Positions 8,649 through 16,848 of a stretch of DNA of 59,465 nucleotides are shown here, in pieces. This stretch comes from Anaerolineae bacterium. Lineage in GTDB: Bacteria > Chloroflexota > Anaerolineae > Anaerolineales > E44-bin32. A model generated the notes under the pieces. The model was given only the letters and a program-made list of their open reading frames with translations. It did not search any database and had not been told where the DNA came from. Position numbers and translations under genes: made by a program. The DNA lies in contig JAUWHR010000028.1 in the NCBI GenBank assembly GCA_030605795.1, positions 1 to 59,465 on the forward strand. The letters are read 5' to 3'. Each line of letters begins with the position of its first letter. The stretch's first letter is position 1.

Positions 8649-9950
8649 TTACGGCGACGCGCCCAGACGTTCGAGCTGCTGCAAGGCGGGTTCCCATTCG
8701 GGATGATGTACCAGCGATGTTCGTAAGTCTTCGATGGCGCCGGTCACATCACCGAGTGCTTCTTTAGCCAGTGCTCTCCAGTAGTAACTTTCCTCAAGTA
8801 TGGGCTTGTCAACGGTGTAATACAAAGTATTGTTGGCGAGACCGATAATGTCATAGTAACGACCAGTATAGTAATAAGCCCAATAGGGACCTGTTTGGTA
8901 CCACATGAGGCGGTATGGTCGAATTTCTAAATCAAGCGTGGGGTAGAGGTTAAAGGCCTCGTCGTACGCAGAAGCCGCCCCGGCGAAATCCTTTAGCGAG
9001 ACCAGATTGCTGCCGCGATTGAACCAGGCGAAGAATTGAGCGCGGCCAGTGAGGGTGAAGATCTCGTTTGAGGCCACCTCGGCTGCATACTGGTAGTTGT
9101 AGGTCTCGTCCACATGAGGACCGAGCAAAGCTCTCACTTCTGCCTCCCACTCGGGAGGGAAGATCACCAGGTAGGTGTAGTTGAAATGCCGCCAATATTC
9201 CGCCAGTTGGTCATAGGGGACTCGTAGGTTGGGGCCTCCTTGGTAGGAGTCTTGGGCGGTAAAACGCTGTCGATCATCATCGTAACCGGTGATCAATTGA
9301 TAGTGCCCCATCCAATCCTTCTTTGGTACATCAAAACCCTTTTCGACAAGGACAGGAAACCCAGCGGCGAGAAAGCGCTTGATCAGTTCGAGGTCCCCTC
9401 CTACGCGGATGATTACATTAAGCGATGTCTGCTCCTCCACATAAGCAGCCATCTCGTAAGGCATGACGTTCTTGTCGTCCTGGATGGGTTTGAGGAACGC
9501 GGCTGTGTCGCGCTGGTCGCCCTCCCAACTCCAGAAGGAAAGAGCCATCGACAGGTTCGCCGGGCCGCAGTTGTTATATTTCTGATACTCGTGCCGAATC
9601 CCATCGAGCTCCACGCTTGCTGGTATAGATGTGGGTTCAAGCGTGGCTGTGGGGGTGAAGGTCGGCGGGTAAGTGGGGTCTGGCGTGGGGGTCATGCTGG
9701 GAGTCGGTGTGGCGGTGGGGGTGAAGGCAGCCAGGGTGGCTTGGACCATGGCGGCGACTGTCGGGTTGGGGGTGAAGACCGCCTGTTCGGGCGGCGATAA
9801 GGCGTATTTGATCTCGGCGAGCAGCACGGAGATACGCCAACCAATCCTTTCCTGTACCAAGGGTTGATTGTAGGCGAAGGCGGCGAGTAACCCGCAAAGC
9901 CCGATGACGATTAAGAAGAGTACCAGGCACTTGCGGCGGGTGTGAGACAT
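8649..9950 (-). CDS. Membrane-anchored C39-like cysteine peptidase with TPR-like tail
   Basis: This predicted exported protein has 433 aa. Residues 8-27 form a membrane anchor or signal segment, and residues 60-112 are a Thr/Pro-rich linker typical of secreted Chloroflexota proteins. The catalytic domain is of the peptidase C39-like (C39_2) type: cysteine in NNCGPANLSM at about residue 128 and histidine in GHYQLITGYDDD, with QDSYQGG beyond it. The C-terminal third contains helical repeats (FAWFNRGSNLVSLKDFAGAA, YYWRALAKEALGDVTGAIED) resembling TPRs. The substrate is unknown; a role in processing or cell-wall peptides is only inference. Confidence 0.82.
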   Translation of the reverse strand: MSHTRRKCLVLFLIVIGLCGLLAAFAYNQPLVQERIGWRISVLLAEIKYALSPPEQAVFTPNPTVAAMVQATLAAFTPTATPTPSMTPTPDPTYPPTFTPTATLEPTSIPASVELDGIRHEYQKYNNCGPANLSMALSFWSWEGDQRDTAAFLKPIQDDKNVMPYEMAAYVEEQTSLNVIIRVGGDLELIKRFLAAGFPVLVEKGFDVPKKDWMGHYQLITGYDDDRQRFTAQDSYQGGPNLRVPYDQLAEYWRHFNYTYLVIFPPEWEAEVRALLGPHVDETYNYQYAAEVASNEIFTLTGRAQFFAWFNRGSNLVSLKDFAGAASAYDEAFNLYPTLDLEIRPYRLMWYQTGPYWAYYYTGRYYDIIGLANNTLYYTVDKPILEESYYWRALAKEALGDVTGAIEDLRTSLVHHPEWEPALQQLERLGASP

Positions 9951-9991
9951 GCGGCGATTATACCTGAGTAGAGATGTTCAGGCGTGCGCAC

Positions 9992-11293
9992 TCACAGATC
10001 ACGGTCCCAACGGATCACCTGCTCGCGTTCTGGCCCAATGGAGATCAGTCGCACCTTGAGATCAGTGAGTGCCTCCACCCGGTGTACATAGTCTTGGGCC
10101 TCGGGCGGCAGATCACCCCAATAGTGAGCCTGCGATAGATCTATCTGCCAGCCGGTATGCTCTTCGTACTCCGGAGTGAAGGGGGAGAGGTCAGCTGGGC
10201 TGTCAGGTAGGTCGCTGAGCAGGTCATCATCATGCCGGTACGCCACGCATAAACGCAGCGGGTCGAGACCGGAGAGTATGTCCAGTTTGGTCAGGGCCAA
10301 CTCGGTGAAGCTGTTAACCCGGACAGCGTAACGCAGCAGGACGCCGTCCAGCCAACCAACGCGACGCGGTCGACCGGTAGTGGTGCCATATTCGTCCCAG
10401 GGGTTCTCGCCTGTGCCGCGCAGCCTGTCAGCAGTCTCGTCGAAGATCTCAGTGGGGAATGGACCACTTCCAACCCGGGTCTGAAAGGCCTTGGTCACCC
10501 CGATGATTCGCCGCAAATGTTTCGGTCCGACTCCCAACCCAAGCAGAGCGCCAGGGGTAGTCGGGTGCGAGCTGGTTACGTAGGGATAGGTGCCATGATC
10601 GAGGTCGAGCAAGGTTCCTTGCGCGCCTTCGGCGAGCACAACTTTGTCCTCTTCCAGCGCCTGGGCTAGCAGGTTCCCGACATCGGTTATGTAGGGGCGC
10701 AGCCGCTTAGCGTATTCACAGTAAGCGCTGGCGGTATCGGCCGGATCGGGTGGCTCCAGGCTGTATATTTTCTCTAGCACCTCCCCCGCAGCCTGCATAT
10801 GCTTCTGTACCTGACTAGCAAATTCTTCAGGTTGTCGCATGGCTCCTGCGCGTAGGCCGCTGCGGGCGGCTTTGTCGGAGTAGGCAGGACCGATTCCACG
10901 GCGGGTGGTACCCAGCATATCTCCACTCCGTTGAGACTCCCTAGCTCCATCGAGGGCGATGTGCGCGGGAGTGATGATGTGCGCGGCGCTTGATATTTTC
11001 AGGCGAGTTGGCGATACATCCACGCCGAGCGAGTCCAATTGATCGATTTCCTCCAGCAGTCTGGCTGGGTTGACGACCATACCGGCGCCTAAATGACATG
11101 TGGTATGGGGGTGGAGAATTCCCGAGGGGATCAAGTGAAGCTTAAATAGCTGGTCGTCAACGGTAACGGTATGTCCAGCGTTGTCGCCGCCGCTGTAGCG
11201 GGCGACCATGTCGGCCTCGGCGGAGAGTAGGTCGGTGATGCGGCCTTTGCCTTCATCGCCCCACTGGGCGCCGACGATTATGTCGAGTGGCAT
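9992..11293 (-). CDS. purA: Adenylosuccinate synthetase
   Basis: This cytoplasmic enzyme joins IMP and aspartate using GTP, the first committed step to AMP. At 433 aa it has normal length. The N-terminal GTP loop QWGDEGKGRITDLL holds the catalytic aspartate. DNAGHTV supplies the catalytic histidine, and RRGIGPAYSDKAAR and the C-terminal TTTGRPRRVGWLDGVLLRYA regions bind IMP and aspartate. The ATG at 11293 is preceded by GGAGGTG. It appears monocistronic and is not adjacent to other purine genes. No residues look missing. Confidence 0.97.
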   Translation of the reverse strand: MPLDIIVGAQWGDEGKGRITDLLSAEADMVARYSGGDNAGHTVTVDDQLFKLHLIPSGILHPHTTCHLGAGMVVNPARLLEEIDQLDSLGVDVSPTRLKISSAAHIITPAHIALDGARESQRSGDMLGTTRRGIGPAYSDKAARSGLRAGAMRQPEEFASQVQKHMQAAGEVLEKIYSLEPPDPADTASAYCEYAKRLRPYITDVGNLLAQALEEDKVVLAEGAQGTLLDLDHGTYPYVTSSHPTTPGALLGLGVGPKHLRRIIGVTKAFQTRVGSGPFPTEIFDETADRLRGTGENPWDEYGTTTGRPRRVGWLDGVLLRYAVRVNSFTELALTKLDILSGLDPLRLCVAYRHDDDLLSDLPDSPADLSPFTPEYEEHTGWQIDLSQAHYWGDLPPEAQDYVHRVEALTDLKVRLISIGPEREQVIRWDRDL

Positions 11294-11405
11294 AGTGCAC
11301 CTCCGTGGGGAGTATATCAGGAATCGGGAATTATGGATGGGGGATTTGGTTTAAACCCTACACCCCTTTCTCCGAAGAGGCTATAATGCAATTATCTAGG
11401 ATTGG

Positions 11406-12233
11406 ATGGCTGTGACATTCCCGCTGTCTCGTACCGCCGTGGTCATTATATTGCTCAGCTTGATTGGGCTGGGTTTGGTTCTTGTTCAGCCGGTGAGCGC
11501 CAGTCTACCGAAAGTGCCACCAGCTCAACCCACCCCCTTCCTGACCCCCACCCCGGGTCCGGACGGCAAGATCATCTACATTGTTCAGGAAGGGGACTCG
11601 CTGTGGCGGATCGCCGCAATTGCCGGGATAAGCGTAGAGGAGTTGATGTCACGCAACGGCATCCAGCCGGGAGATTTCATTTCGCCTGGGATGCAACTTG
11701 AATTGGGTTTTGGAGGGCCAGTTGAACCAACACTGATGCCAGGAGTTGAGCCAACCGAAACTCCCATCCCGCTCACGCCTACCCCGGTGTTTGGCACCGG
11801 CGAGATTTGTATTCTCCTATTCATAGATGGGAACGGGAATGCCCGGCTGGACGAAGATGAGCAACCACTGGCAGGCGGACAGGTGAGCGTGGCGGATGTC
11901 TCTGGGCAATTAACTGGCGAATACACCACCGACCTAAACCCTGAGGGGCATTGTTTCCTCGACGTTGAGAGCGGTGATTACAATGTCAGTGCGGCTGTCC
12001 CGCCGGACCACAATCCAACGACAACCATGAACCTCCCCGTCCGTCTGGAACCTGGAGACATCAAGTATGTCCAATTTGGTGCGCAGCCCAGTTCGGTTGT
12101 TGGGGATGCAACAGGAGGGGGCGACCGCGCGGCGCTTTTAGGTTTGCTTGGTGTATTGCTGCTGCTGGTTGGAGGTGGTTTAGGTTATTACGCTTCGCGC
12201 TACGGACGCCAGGTACCGCGGTCGCTCCGTTAA
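11406..12233 (+). CDS. LysM-domain cell-surface protein with SdrD_B-like domain
   Basis: This exported protein has 275 aa. An N-terminal hydrophobic signal or anchor (residues 9-29) is followed by a Pro/Thr linker and a single LysM domain (about 57-100, YIVQEGDSLWRIAAIAGISV), which binds peptidoglycan-type glycans. A second Pro-rich linker leads to a beta-rich domain starting CILLFIDGNGNARLDEDEQP. This resembles calcium-dependent SdrD_B repeats, with the acidic DGNGNARLDEDE loop. A C-terminal hydrophobic helix (ALLGLLGVLLLLVGGGLG) and a basic tail anchor it. TATAAT at 11382-11387 is a possible -10 element. No enzyme domain is present; the role is probably structural. Confidence 0.78.
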   Translation: MAVTFPLSRTAVVIILLSLIGLGLVLVQPVSASLPKVPPAQPTPFLTPTPGPDGKIIYIVQEGDSLWRIAAIAGISVEELMSRNGIQPGDFISPGMQLELGFGGPVEPTLMPGVEPTETPIPLTPTPVFGTGEICILLFIDGNGNARLDEDEQPLAGGQVSVADVSGQLTGEYTTDLNPEGHCFLDVESGDYNVSAAVPPDHNPTTTMNLPVRLEPGDIKYVQFGAQPSSVVGDATGGGDRAALLGLLGVLLLLVGGGLGYYASRYGRQVPRSLR

Positions 12234-12268
12234 CATCTCATCTTTCCTTCAGACCTCCGAGGTCTGGG

Positions 12269-13390
12269 TTACTCCCCTAAGAGATCTTCCAGAGCCGCCA
12301 ACAATAGTCGCACGTTCTCCACTCGACTCGAGTATCCCATCAGACCGATACGCCAGATCTTTCCCGCCAGCGGGCCAAACCCGCCGGCGATCTCGATGTT
12401 ATATATCTCGAGCAGGCGCTGACGAAGGTTGGCGTCGTCGATGCCTTGGTGGAGTTGAGGTGTAGCCAGGGTGGTTAACCGTATTTCTTGCGGCACGAAA
12501 AGTGGCAGGCTGAGCGCCTCCAAGCCCTGCCACAAGTTCTCGGCGACCGCGCGGTGGCGCCGGAAGCGTGCGGGTAAGCCCTCTTCGTAGACCAGGCGTA
12601 AAGCCTCACGTAGAGCATAGGTAGTGCTGATTGGCGCTGTATGATGGTAAATCGGTTGGTCGCTCCAATAGCGTTCCAGCAGGAGCAGGTCGAGGAAGAA
12701 AGCTGGAGGCGGTGAACTGCGTTTGGTGATAACTTCTCGCGCACGTGGGTTGATGGTGATTGGAGCCAACCCTGGGGGGGCGGAGAGCGCCTTTTGGGAG
12801 GCGCTAAAGGCGATATCCACGTCCCAGGAGTCGATCTCGACCGGCATTCCACCCAAGGATGTGACGCAGTCTAACACCAGCAGGGCGCTGCGCCGATGGC
12901 AAATCTCAGAAATAACATCAATGTCAGGCTGCAGAGCACCGGTCGAGGTCTCGGCGTGGACCAGGGTTACGATCTTGGCCGGGAAGGTGCTTAAAGCAAG
13001 GTCGATTTCATCCGGATCGAAGACCTCCCCCCAGGGGCGTTGGAGGCGCTTGGTCTGGGCGCCGTAGCGGTCTGCCATCTCGGCCAGTCGCTCGCCAAAA
13101 TAGCCGTGGATGCAGGCTAGTAGACGGTCGCTGGGCTCGATCAAGTTGCTCAAGGCAGCCTCCATCGCGGCAGTACCTGTACCGGGGACGGCCAGGGTTA
13201 ATTCGTTCTCCGTCTGGAAAACGAAGCGTAGCAGGTCCTTCACATCGGAGAGGATGGCAAGGAAGTCGGGGTCTAGATGGCCAACTAGGGGGGTGGCCAT
13301 TGTTCTCAGGACACGAGGGTGGACCATACTCGGACCGGGGCCGAGAAGTAAGCGCGGTGAGGGGTTGAGGTCAGTGTAGGTTTTGTTCAT
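12269..13390 (-). CDS. Class V aminotransferase (alanine-glyoxylate / serine-pyruvate type)
   Basis: This PLP enzyme of 373 aa belongs to the alanine-glyoxylate / serine-glyoxylate transaminase subgroup. It starts with LLLGPGPSMVHPRVL and has the phosphate-binding TGTAAMEA. LLVLDCVTSLGG holds the cofactor-stacking aspartate, and AFSASQKALSAPPGLA holds the Schiff-base lysine. GKIWRIGLMGYSS is the C-terminal arginine motif that binds the substrate carboxylate. It likely works in glycine, serine or glyoxylate metabolism. It is convergent with the LysM gene, with the small hairpin CAGACCT/AGGTCTG (12250-12266) between them. The exact amino donor cannot be read from sequence. Confidence 0.9.
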   Translation of the reverse strand: MNKTYTDLNPSPRLLLGPGPSMVHPRVLRTMATPLVGHLDPDFLAILSDVKDLLRFVFQTENELTLAVPGTGTAAMEAALSNLIEPSDRLLACIHGYFGERLAEMADRYGAQTKRLQRPWGEVFDPDEIDLALSTFPAKIVTLVHAETSTGALQPDIDVISEICHRRSALLVLDCVTSLGGMPVEIDSWDVDIAFSASQKALSAPPGLAPITINPRAREVITKRSSPPPAFFLDLLLLERYWSDQPIYHHTAPISTTYALREALRLVYEEGLPARFRRHRAVAENLWQGLEALSLPLFVPQEIRLTTLATPQLHQGIDDANLRQRLLEIYNIEIAGGFGPLAGKIWRIGLMGYSSRVENVRLLLAALEDLLGE

Positions 13391-13665
13391 CGCATATGCT
13401 CCAAGGTACTCGCGTTGATCGATCGAACTGCACGGTTAGTGCGGGGTGTCTCCTAGGGATTATAGCGCCGCCACGGTCGGGGGACCAATGCTGAGTGCGC
13501 CAGCGTGAATAAAAGTGCTTCCAAGCACCCGATTGGGCGGGACCAGCTTGCGCGACATCAGCATAAGAATGCCATGTCCACTCCATCCAGCATTGAGAGT
13601 GAGGCGTAATCACTCAACCCAACGCTGAACCCAAAGCGCAGTGCTTACAGATGCCTTACAAAGTG

Positions 13666-13694
13666 TTCAAATGGGGTGAACTTGTCCTTATAAT
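13666..13694 (+). promoter_or_regulatory. Sigma70-type promoter of the candidate small RNA
   Basis: A -35 hexamer TTCAAA (13666-13671) and a perfect -10 TATAAT (13689-13694) are separated by 17 bases. Transcription would start near 13701. No open frame with a ribosome site lies before the terminator at 13835, so the product is most likely a non-coding RNA. Confidence 0.6.
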
Positions 13695-13700
13695 GAGAAT

Positions 13701-13875
13701 AGCAGAGCGATGGGGTATCAGGCCCTTCGCCAATTGTGTCCAAGCTCCGAACAGGGAGCATAGTTGTGCAGGAGGTGGCTATACGAGAAAGCTAGTTCCT
13801 CCAAGGCTGCTCATCTAGTAGTAGAGTAGCCGCCAAAAAGCGAGGCCTCCTGCCGCTGCCTCGCTTTTTGTTTTT
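13701..13875 (+). ncRNA. Candidate structured small RNA, family unknown
   Basis: A transcript of about 175 nt is bounded by a TATAAT promoter and a strong intrinsic terminator. Several helices can be drawn: GCTCC with GGAGC around 13750, GGAGG with CCTCC (13769-13803 region, extended by wobble pairs), GGCTGCTC with GAGTAGCC, and then the terminator. There is no convincing start codon with a ribosome site. The conserved apical motif of SRP RNA, the tmRNA ends and the RNase P core motifs are absent. The length is near that of 6S RNA, but the fold is several separate hairpins rather than one long rod. I do not recognise the family. Confidence 0.5.
13835..13875 (+). terminator. Strong intrinsic terminator of the small RNA
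   Basis: A perfect 12-bp stem (AAAAAGCGAGGC, 13835-13846, with 13858-13869) has an 11-base loop and is followed by GTTTTTC. The A-run before the stem would also let it work on the opposite strand. Confidence 0.88.
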
Positions 13876-13890
13876 CTGTAAATCCCCGTC

Positions 13891-14009
13891 ATGACTTCGC
13901 TGAAAGAAGCTACAATATGAGAAAGTAAACGGTGTGTGGGGGGTGTGGGTAAAGCATCTACCTCACACTTATATCCAATTTCCTAATAGTGGTTGCTTTT
14001 CGGTAGACT
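13891..14009. mobile_element. MITE-like palindromic element, copy 1 (decayed)
   Basis: This aligns along its whole length to the other copies: GACTTCGCTGAAAGAAGC at the left end, GAGAAAGTAAACGGT before the centre, GGGGTGTGGGTAAAGC in the left arm, and CTTTTCGGTAGACT at the right end. The central palindrome has lost part of its pairing (right arm TACCTCACACTTATATCC). The remaining bases to 14212 upstream of the GGDEF gene show no gene. Confidence 0.7.
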
Positions 14010-14212
14010 CGGTTTTGCATTAACAAAGCGAACAGAAATATTGCCGCTCAGCGCAGCTCGTTTTATACTGGTAGTGGGTGCAATGAAACTAGTTAGCCGT
14101 GCCAGTCGCTTTTTATCCAACCTGGGGTAGGTTTCATATCGGTGATAATACTACTGATGCCCTGCTTGATCCGGGAGCAGATGCACTGGCTGCCAAATAG
14201 GAGCACCTGAGC

Positions 14213-15652
14213 ATGACGGGAACGCGACCCGATTATGAGCGGCTCTCCAAGTATTCTTCAGATGCTTGCTTCCGGCTGATCTTTGGCCAGGGGTTGACGT
14301 ATGTCAATGATGGTTTTCTGCGCATGACAGGATACTCGGAAGTGGAAGTCCTGTGTCGCCCGAAATTTTTTAATCGATTAATTCAACCTTCAGGTCTGGA
14401 AGAGTTCTTAGCAACCGAGGAGCGTCTGCGAGAGGGACGGGAGAAAATGGCCTCGCTTATGACTCGGATGGCGGATAAACAGGGTAGGACGCTGTGGGTG
14501 GAGATGTTTCTCATCGCAGCTGTGGATGAGACCGGCCAGGTAATCGGGATCGATGGCCATGCTCGGGATGTCTCACAGCACCTTCAGCTGGCTGACCTTT
14601 TACGGCGACGGACTCGTGAGCAGATAGTGTTGCTTCAAGTGCAGCGCGAGTTATTGGCCCAATTGGAACTGCCTCAGTCGCTGGAATTGATCGTCGAGAA
14701 GTCACGTTCACTCTTGAACGCCTCCGATTGCACCTTATATCTCTTGGAGTCGGATGAGGAAACCCTGATCCCCGTGGCCTCCTCGGGTCAATACGCAGAT
14801 CAAATGATGGACATGCAGTTGAGGGTTGGGGAAGGTCTCGCTGGGTGGGTGGTCGAGCACGGTTTACCCCAGCGGGTAGATCACGCGCTGGAAGATCCTC
14901 GCACTATGCAGGTGGATGGGACGCCGGTGGGTGATGAAAGCCGGCTTTGTGCGCCGTTGCATATCGGCGAACGGGTCTCAGGGGCGCTGCTTTTGAGCGG
15001 GGCTCCCAGGCAATTTAGTGACCAGGACTTGGATTTGTTGGTAGCCCTGGCCCAGGTGGTCTCTCTGGCTGTAGCCAACACGCAATTATTCTCCGAGGTA
15101 CAACGCCTAGCTACCGTCGATGATCTAACTGGGGCTTTTAATCGAAATTACCTCAATGCCCACCTAGATAACGAGCTTAATCGGGCCCGGCGTCTTGGTT
15201 ACCCCCTCGGTTTGCTGATTGTAGATGTTGACGACTTGAAGAAGGTGAACGATCGGCATGGGCATTTGGCGGGTGATGAATTGCTGAAGTTGGTTGTCTG
15301 TGTGCTTAAAGAGAGCATCCGGGAGACAGACTGGGTGGCCCGCTACGGGGGTGATGAATTTGCGGTGGTGCTCCCCGGTTGCTCAGCCGATCAACTACTG
15401 GGCATCGGAAAGAAGTTGCAGAGCTCGATGGCGGGCACGATTCTAGAGTTGCCCAAGGGACGACCGATAGAGCTCAGCGTTAGTATTGGCGGAACGGCTT
15501 ATCCAGAGAATGTTGATAATGTTAACGATCTGGTGCGAGTAGCTGACCAGGCCGAGCTTGAAGCCAAACAAGCTGGGGGCAACCGGGTTGTGGTACGGTC
15601 GACTGGGGCTGGTCAGTTGCATTCCGGTCAGGAAGTGGTCGGTTCCGAGTAA
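14213..15652 (+). CDS. PAS-GAF-GGDEF diguanylate cyclase
   Basis: This soluble signalling enzyme of 479 aa is predicted to make cyclic di-GMP from two GTP. Residues 10-125 form a PAS domain (LTYVNDGFLRMTGYSEVEVL). Residues 150-290 form a GAF domain (VGEGLAGWVVEHGLPQRVD). Residues 300-470 are a complete GGDEF domain: DDLTGAFNRNYL, VDVDDLKKVNDRHGH, and the active loop RYGGDEF at 377-383. RETD at 370-373, five residues before GGDEF, is the inhibitory I-site, so product feedback is expected. No membrane span is present, so it senses a cytoplasmic signal. The candidate RNA and a decayed MITE lie upstream. Confidence 0.93.
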   Translation: MTGTRPDYERLSKYSSDACFRLIFGQGLTYVNDGFLRMTGYSEVEVLCRPKFFNRLIQPSGLEEFLATEERLREGREKMASLMTRMADKQGRTLWVEMFLIAAVDETGQVIGIDGHARDVSQHLQLADLLRRRTREQIVLLQVQRELLAQLELPQSLELIVEKSRSLLNASDCTLYLLESDEETLIPVASSGQYADQMMDMQLRVGEGLAGWVVEHGLPQRVDHALEDPRTMQVDGTPVGDESRLCAPLHIGERVSGALLLSGAPRQFSDQDLDLLVALAQVVSLAVANTQLFSEVQRLATVDDLTGAFNRNYLNAHLDNELNRARRLGYPLGLLIVDVDDLKKVNDRHGHLAGDELLKLVVCVLKESIRETDWVARYGGDEFAVVLPGCSADQLLGIGKKLQSSMAGTILELPKGRPIELSVSIGGTAYPENVDNVNDLVRVADQAELEAKQAGGNRVVVRSTGAGQLHSGQEVVGSE

Positions 15653-15740
15653 TTTTCAACCCCGATCATCCCAACCGAAGGATGACAACGATTGGCGGCT
15701 GGTCGAGGTACGCTGTGCAATTGAGTGAGACTATTTATCG

Positions 15741-16265
15741 ATGACGGTAAAGCCGGATTCTAAATACTACCGCTTATATGATCAACTTCGCCGCAGTAGG
15801 GAGAGTAGGATCACGCTCACCTTCAACGAGATGGAGGCTCTAATCGGCGATCGGCTGCCCGCCTCGGCCCGCGGCGGACGATCTTTCTGGAGCAATCGGG
15901 GGCGCAGCGTAAACCAGGCTGCCGCCTGGATAGAAGCTGGTTACCATGTGATTGAGGTAGATTTGATGGCTGAGCGGGTGACCTTTGGTCGCCCGATAGT
16001 GCGCTACACAGTGCGACGCGAAGGAGACACCATTCTGTGGGATGGGGCTATGGTCCGGGCATTGCGGGCACACCTCGGAGCAAACCAGGCCGCGTTAGCG
16101 GAACTACTGGGCGTGCGGCAGCAAACGGTCAGCGAGTGGGAGACCGCTATCTATGCTCCCACGCGAGCGCGCTCAAAACATCTGACAATGGTAGCTGAAC
16201 GGGTGGGTTTTCCTTTTGGAGAAGGTAAACATGTGGCTGAAGCGGTAAAAAAAGGTGGAACTTGA
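15741..16265 (+). CDS. Fusion of a DUF7662-like domain and an XRE helix-turn-helix
   Basis: This probable DNA-binding regulator has 174 aa. Residues 5-95 match a small domain often found alone in bacteria, whose hallmark is ITLTFNEMEALIGDRLPASA, then WSNRGRSVNQAAAWIEAGY and VDLMAERVTFGR. I relate it to DUF7662 from memory. Residues 105-160 are an XRE/Cro-type helix-turn-helix (NQAALAELLGVRQQTVSEWE). No clear ribosome site is seen before the ATG. It is not obviously the control protein of the nearby restriction system, which is more AT-rich and 0.6 kb away. A strong promoter overlaps its stop codon. Confidence 0.75.
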   Translation: MTVKPDSKYYRLYDQLRRSRESRITLTFNEMEALIGDRLPASARGGRSFWSNRGRSVNQAAAWIEAGYHVIEVDLMAERVTFGRPIVRYTVRREGDTILWDGAMVRALRAHLGANQAALAELLGVRQQTVSEWETAIYAPTRARSKHLTMVAERVGFPFGEGKHVAEAVKKGGT

Positions 16266-16290
16266 CAAGAAACCCGATACCGTGTATGAT
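16262..16290 (+). promoter_or_regulatory. Near-consensus sigma70 promoter
   Basis: TTGACA (16262-16267), a 17-base spacer and TATGAT (16285-16290) make one of the best promoter matches in the window. It overlaps the stop codon of the XRE gene and would start a transcript near 16297 with a GC-rich leader. That leader includes a CCGAAC/GTTCGG hairpin ahead of the small gene at 16370. Confidence 0.72.
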
Positions 16291-16369
16291 GTCATTAACC
16301 CGAACATAGGTTCGGTCCCGGGTGGGAGCGCCTAGGGGGGTCCGGCGGTGAATGTGAAAAGGGGGTTGC

Positions 16370-16720
16370 ATGCACAATAAGGACGATAAACCTCAGGCGC
16401 TCTTTCTTTTCCCGGATGGTAAGCTGCTTAGTGACGACCTAGTCTGTTCCGGCATTTCCCCTTCTGGATTGGAAGGAAAACCTTGCCCTTTCTCTGAGGG
16501 AGGAAGGATGCCTCGACCGCAACCGATTGATGAGGCCAGCAAGCCGAAGTTGGGTCAATCTGGTGAGCTGGCCCCGCCGTGTGCGGTGGAGTATTTGGGC
16601 AGCCTAGAGGCATGGCAAAGCGCGGGTGAGGTCCGCTACCCCGAAGCGCTGGGTTCGCTCAAGGTATATAAGTGCCGCCAGATGTTCTTGCTGGTGGTGC
16701 CGGGGTTGAGGGAGGATTAG
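16370..16720 (+). CDS. Hypothetical small protein
   Basis: This 116-aa frame begins with ATG after a GGGGG stretch and lies downstream of a near-consensus promoter. It has no signal peptide, membrane span or motif I recognise. The first half is Pro/Gly-rich with two cysteines (LVCSGISPSGLEGKPCPFSE). The second half looks more globular (VEYLGSLEAWQSAGEVRYPE). Its GC content matches the host backbone, unlike the restriction genes that follow. Translation is supported only by the promoter and start context. Confidence 0.4.
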   Translation: MHNKDDKPQALFLFPDGKLLSDDLVCSGISPSGLEGKPCPFSEGGRMPRPQPIDEASKPKLGQSGELAPPCAVEYLGSLEAWQSAGEVRYPEALGSLKVYKCRQMFLLVVPGLRED

Positions 16721-16848
16721 GAATATAGGCTTCTTCCCTTAGGTAACATAAGGCGAATAGCACACATAAGTTTTCGGTGGACTTTACTCCTAATACAATT
16801 CCGTTTTTTGAATTGAGGGTTTATACTCTTAATAGAATGGAGACACTA

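Noticed and set aside
13371-13613. 80-codon minus-strand frame upstream of the aminotransferase
   Set aside because: It overlaps the aminotransferase start, has no ribosome site and no protein-like composition (many Trp and His).
13701-13875. SRP RNA or 6S RNA assignment
   Set aside because: AGCTCCGAACAGGGAGCA only loosely resembles the SRP apical helix and lacks its GNAR loop and the unpaired CAG/GCA bulge; the separate hairpins do not form the long 6S rod.
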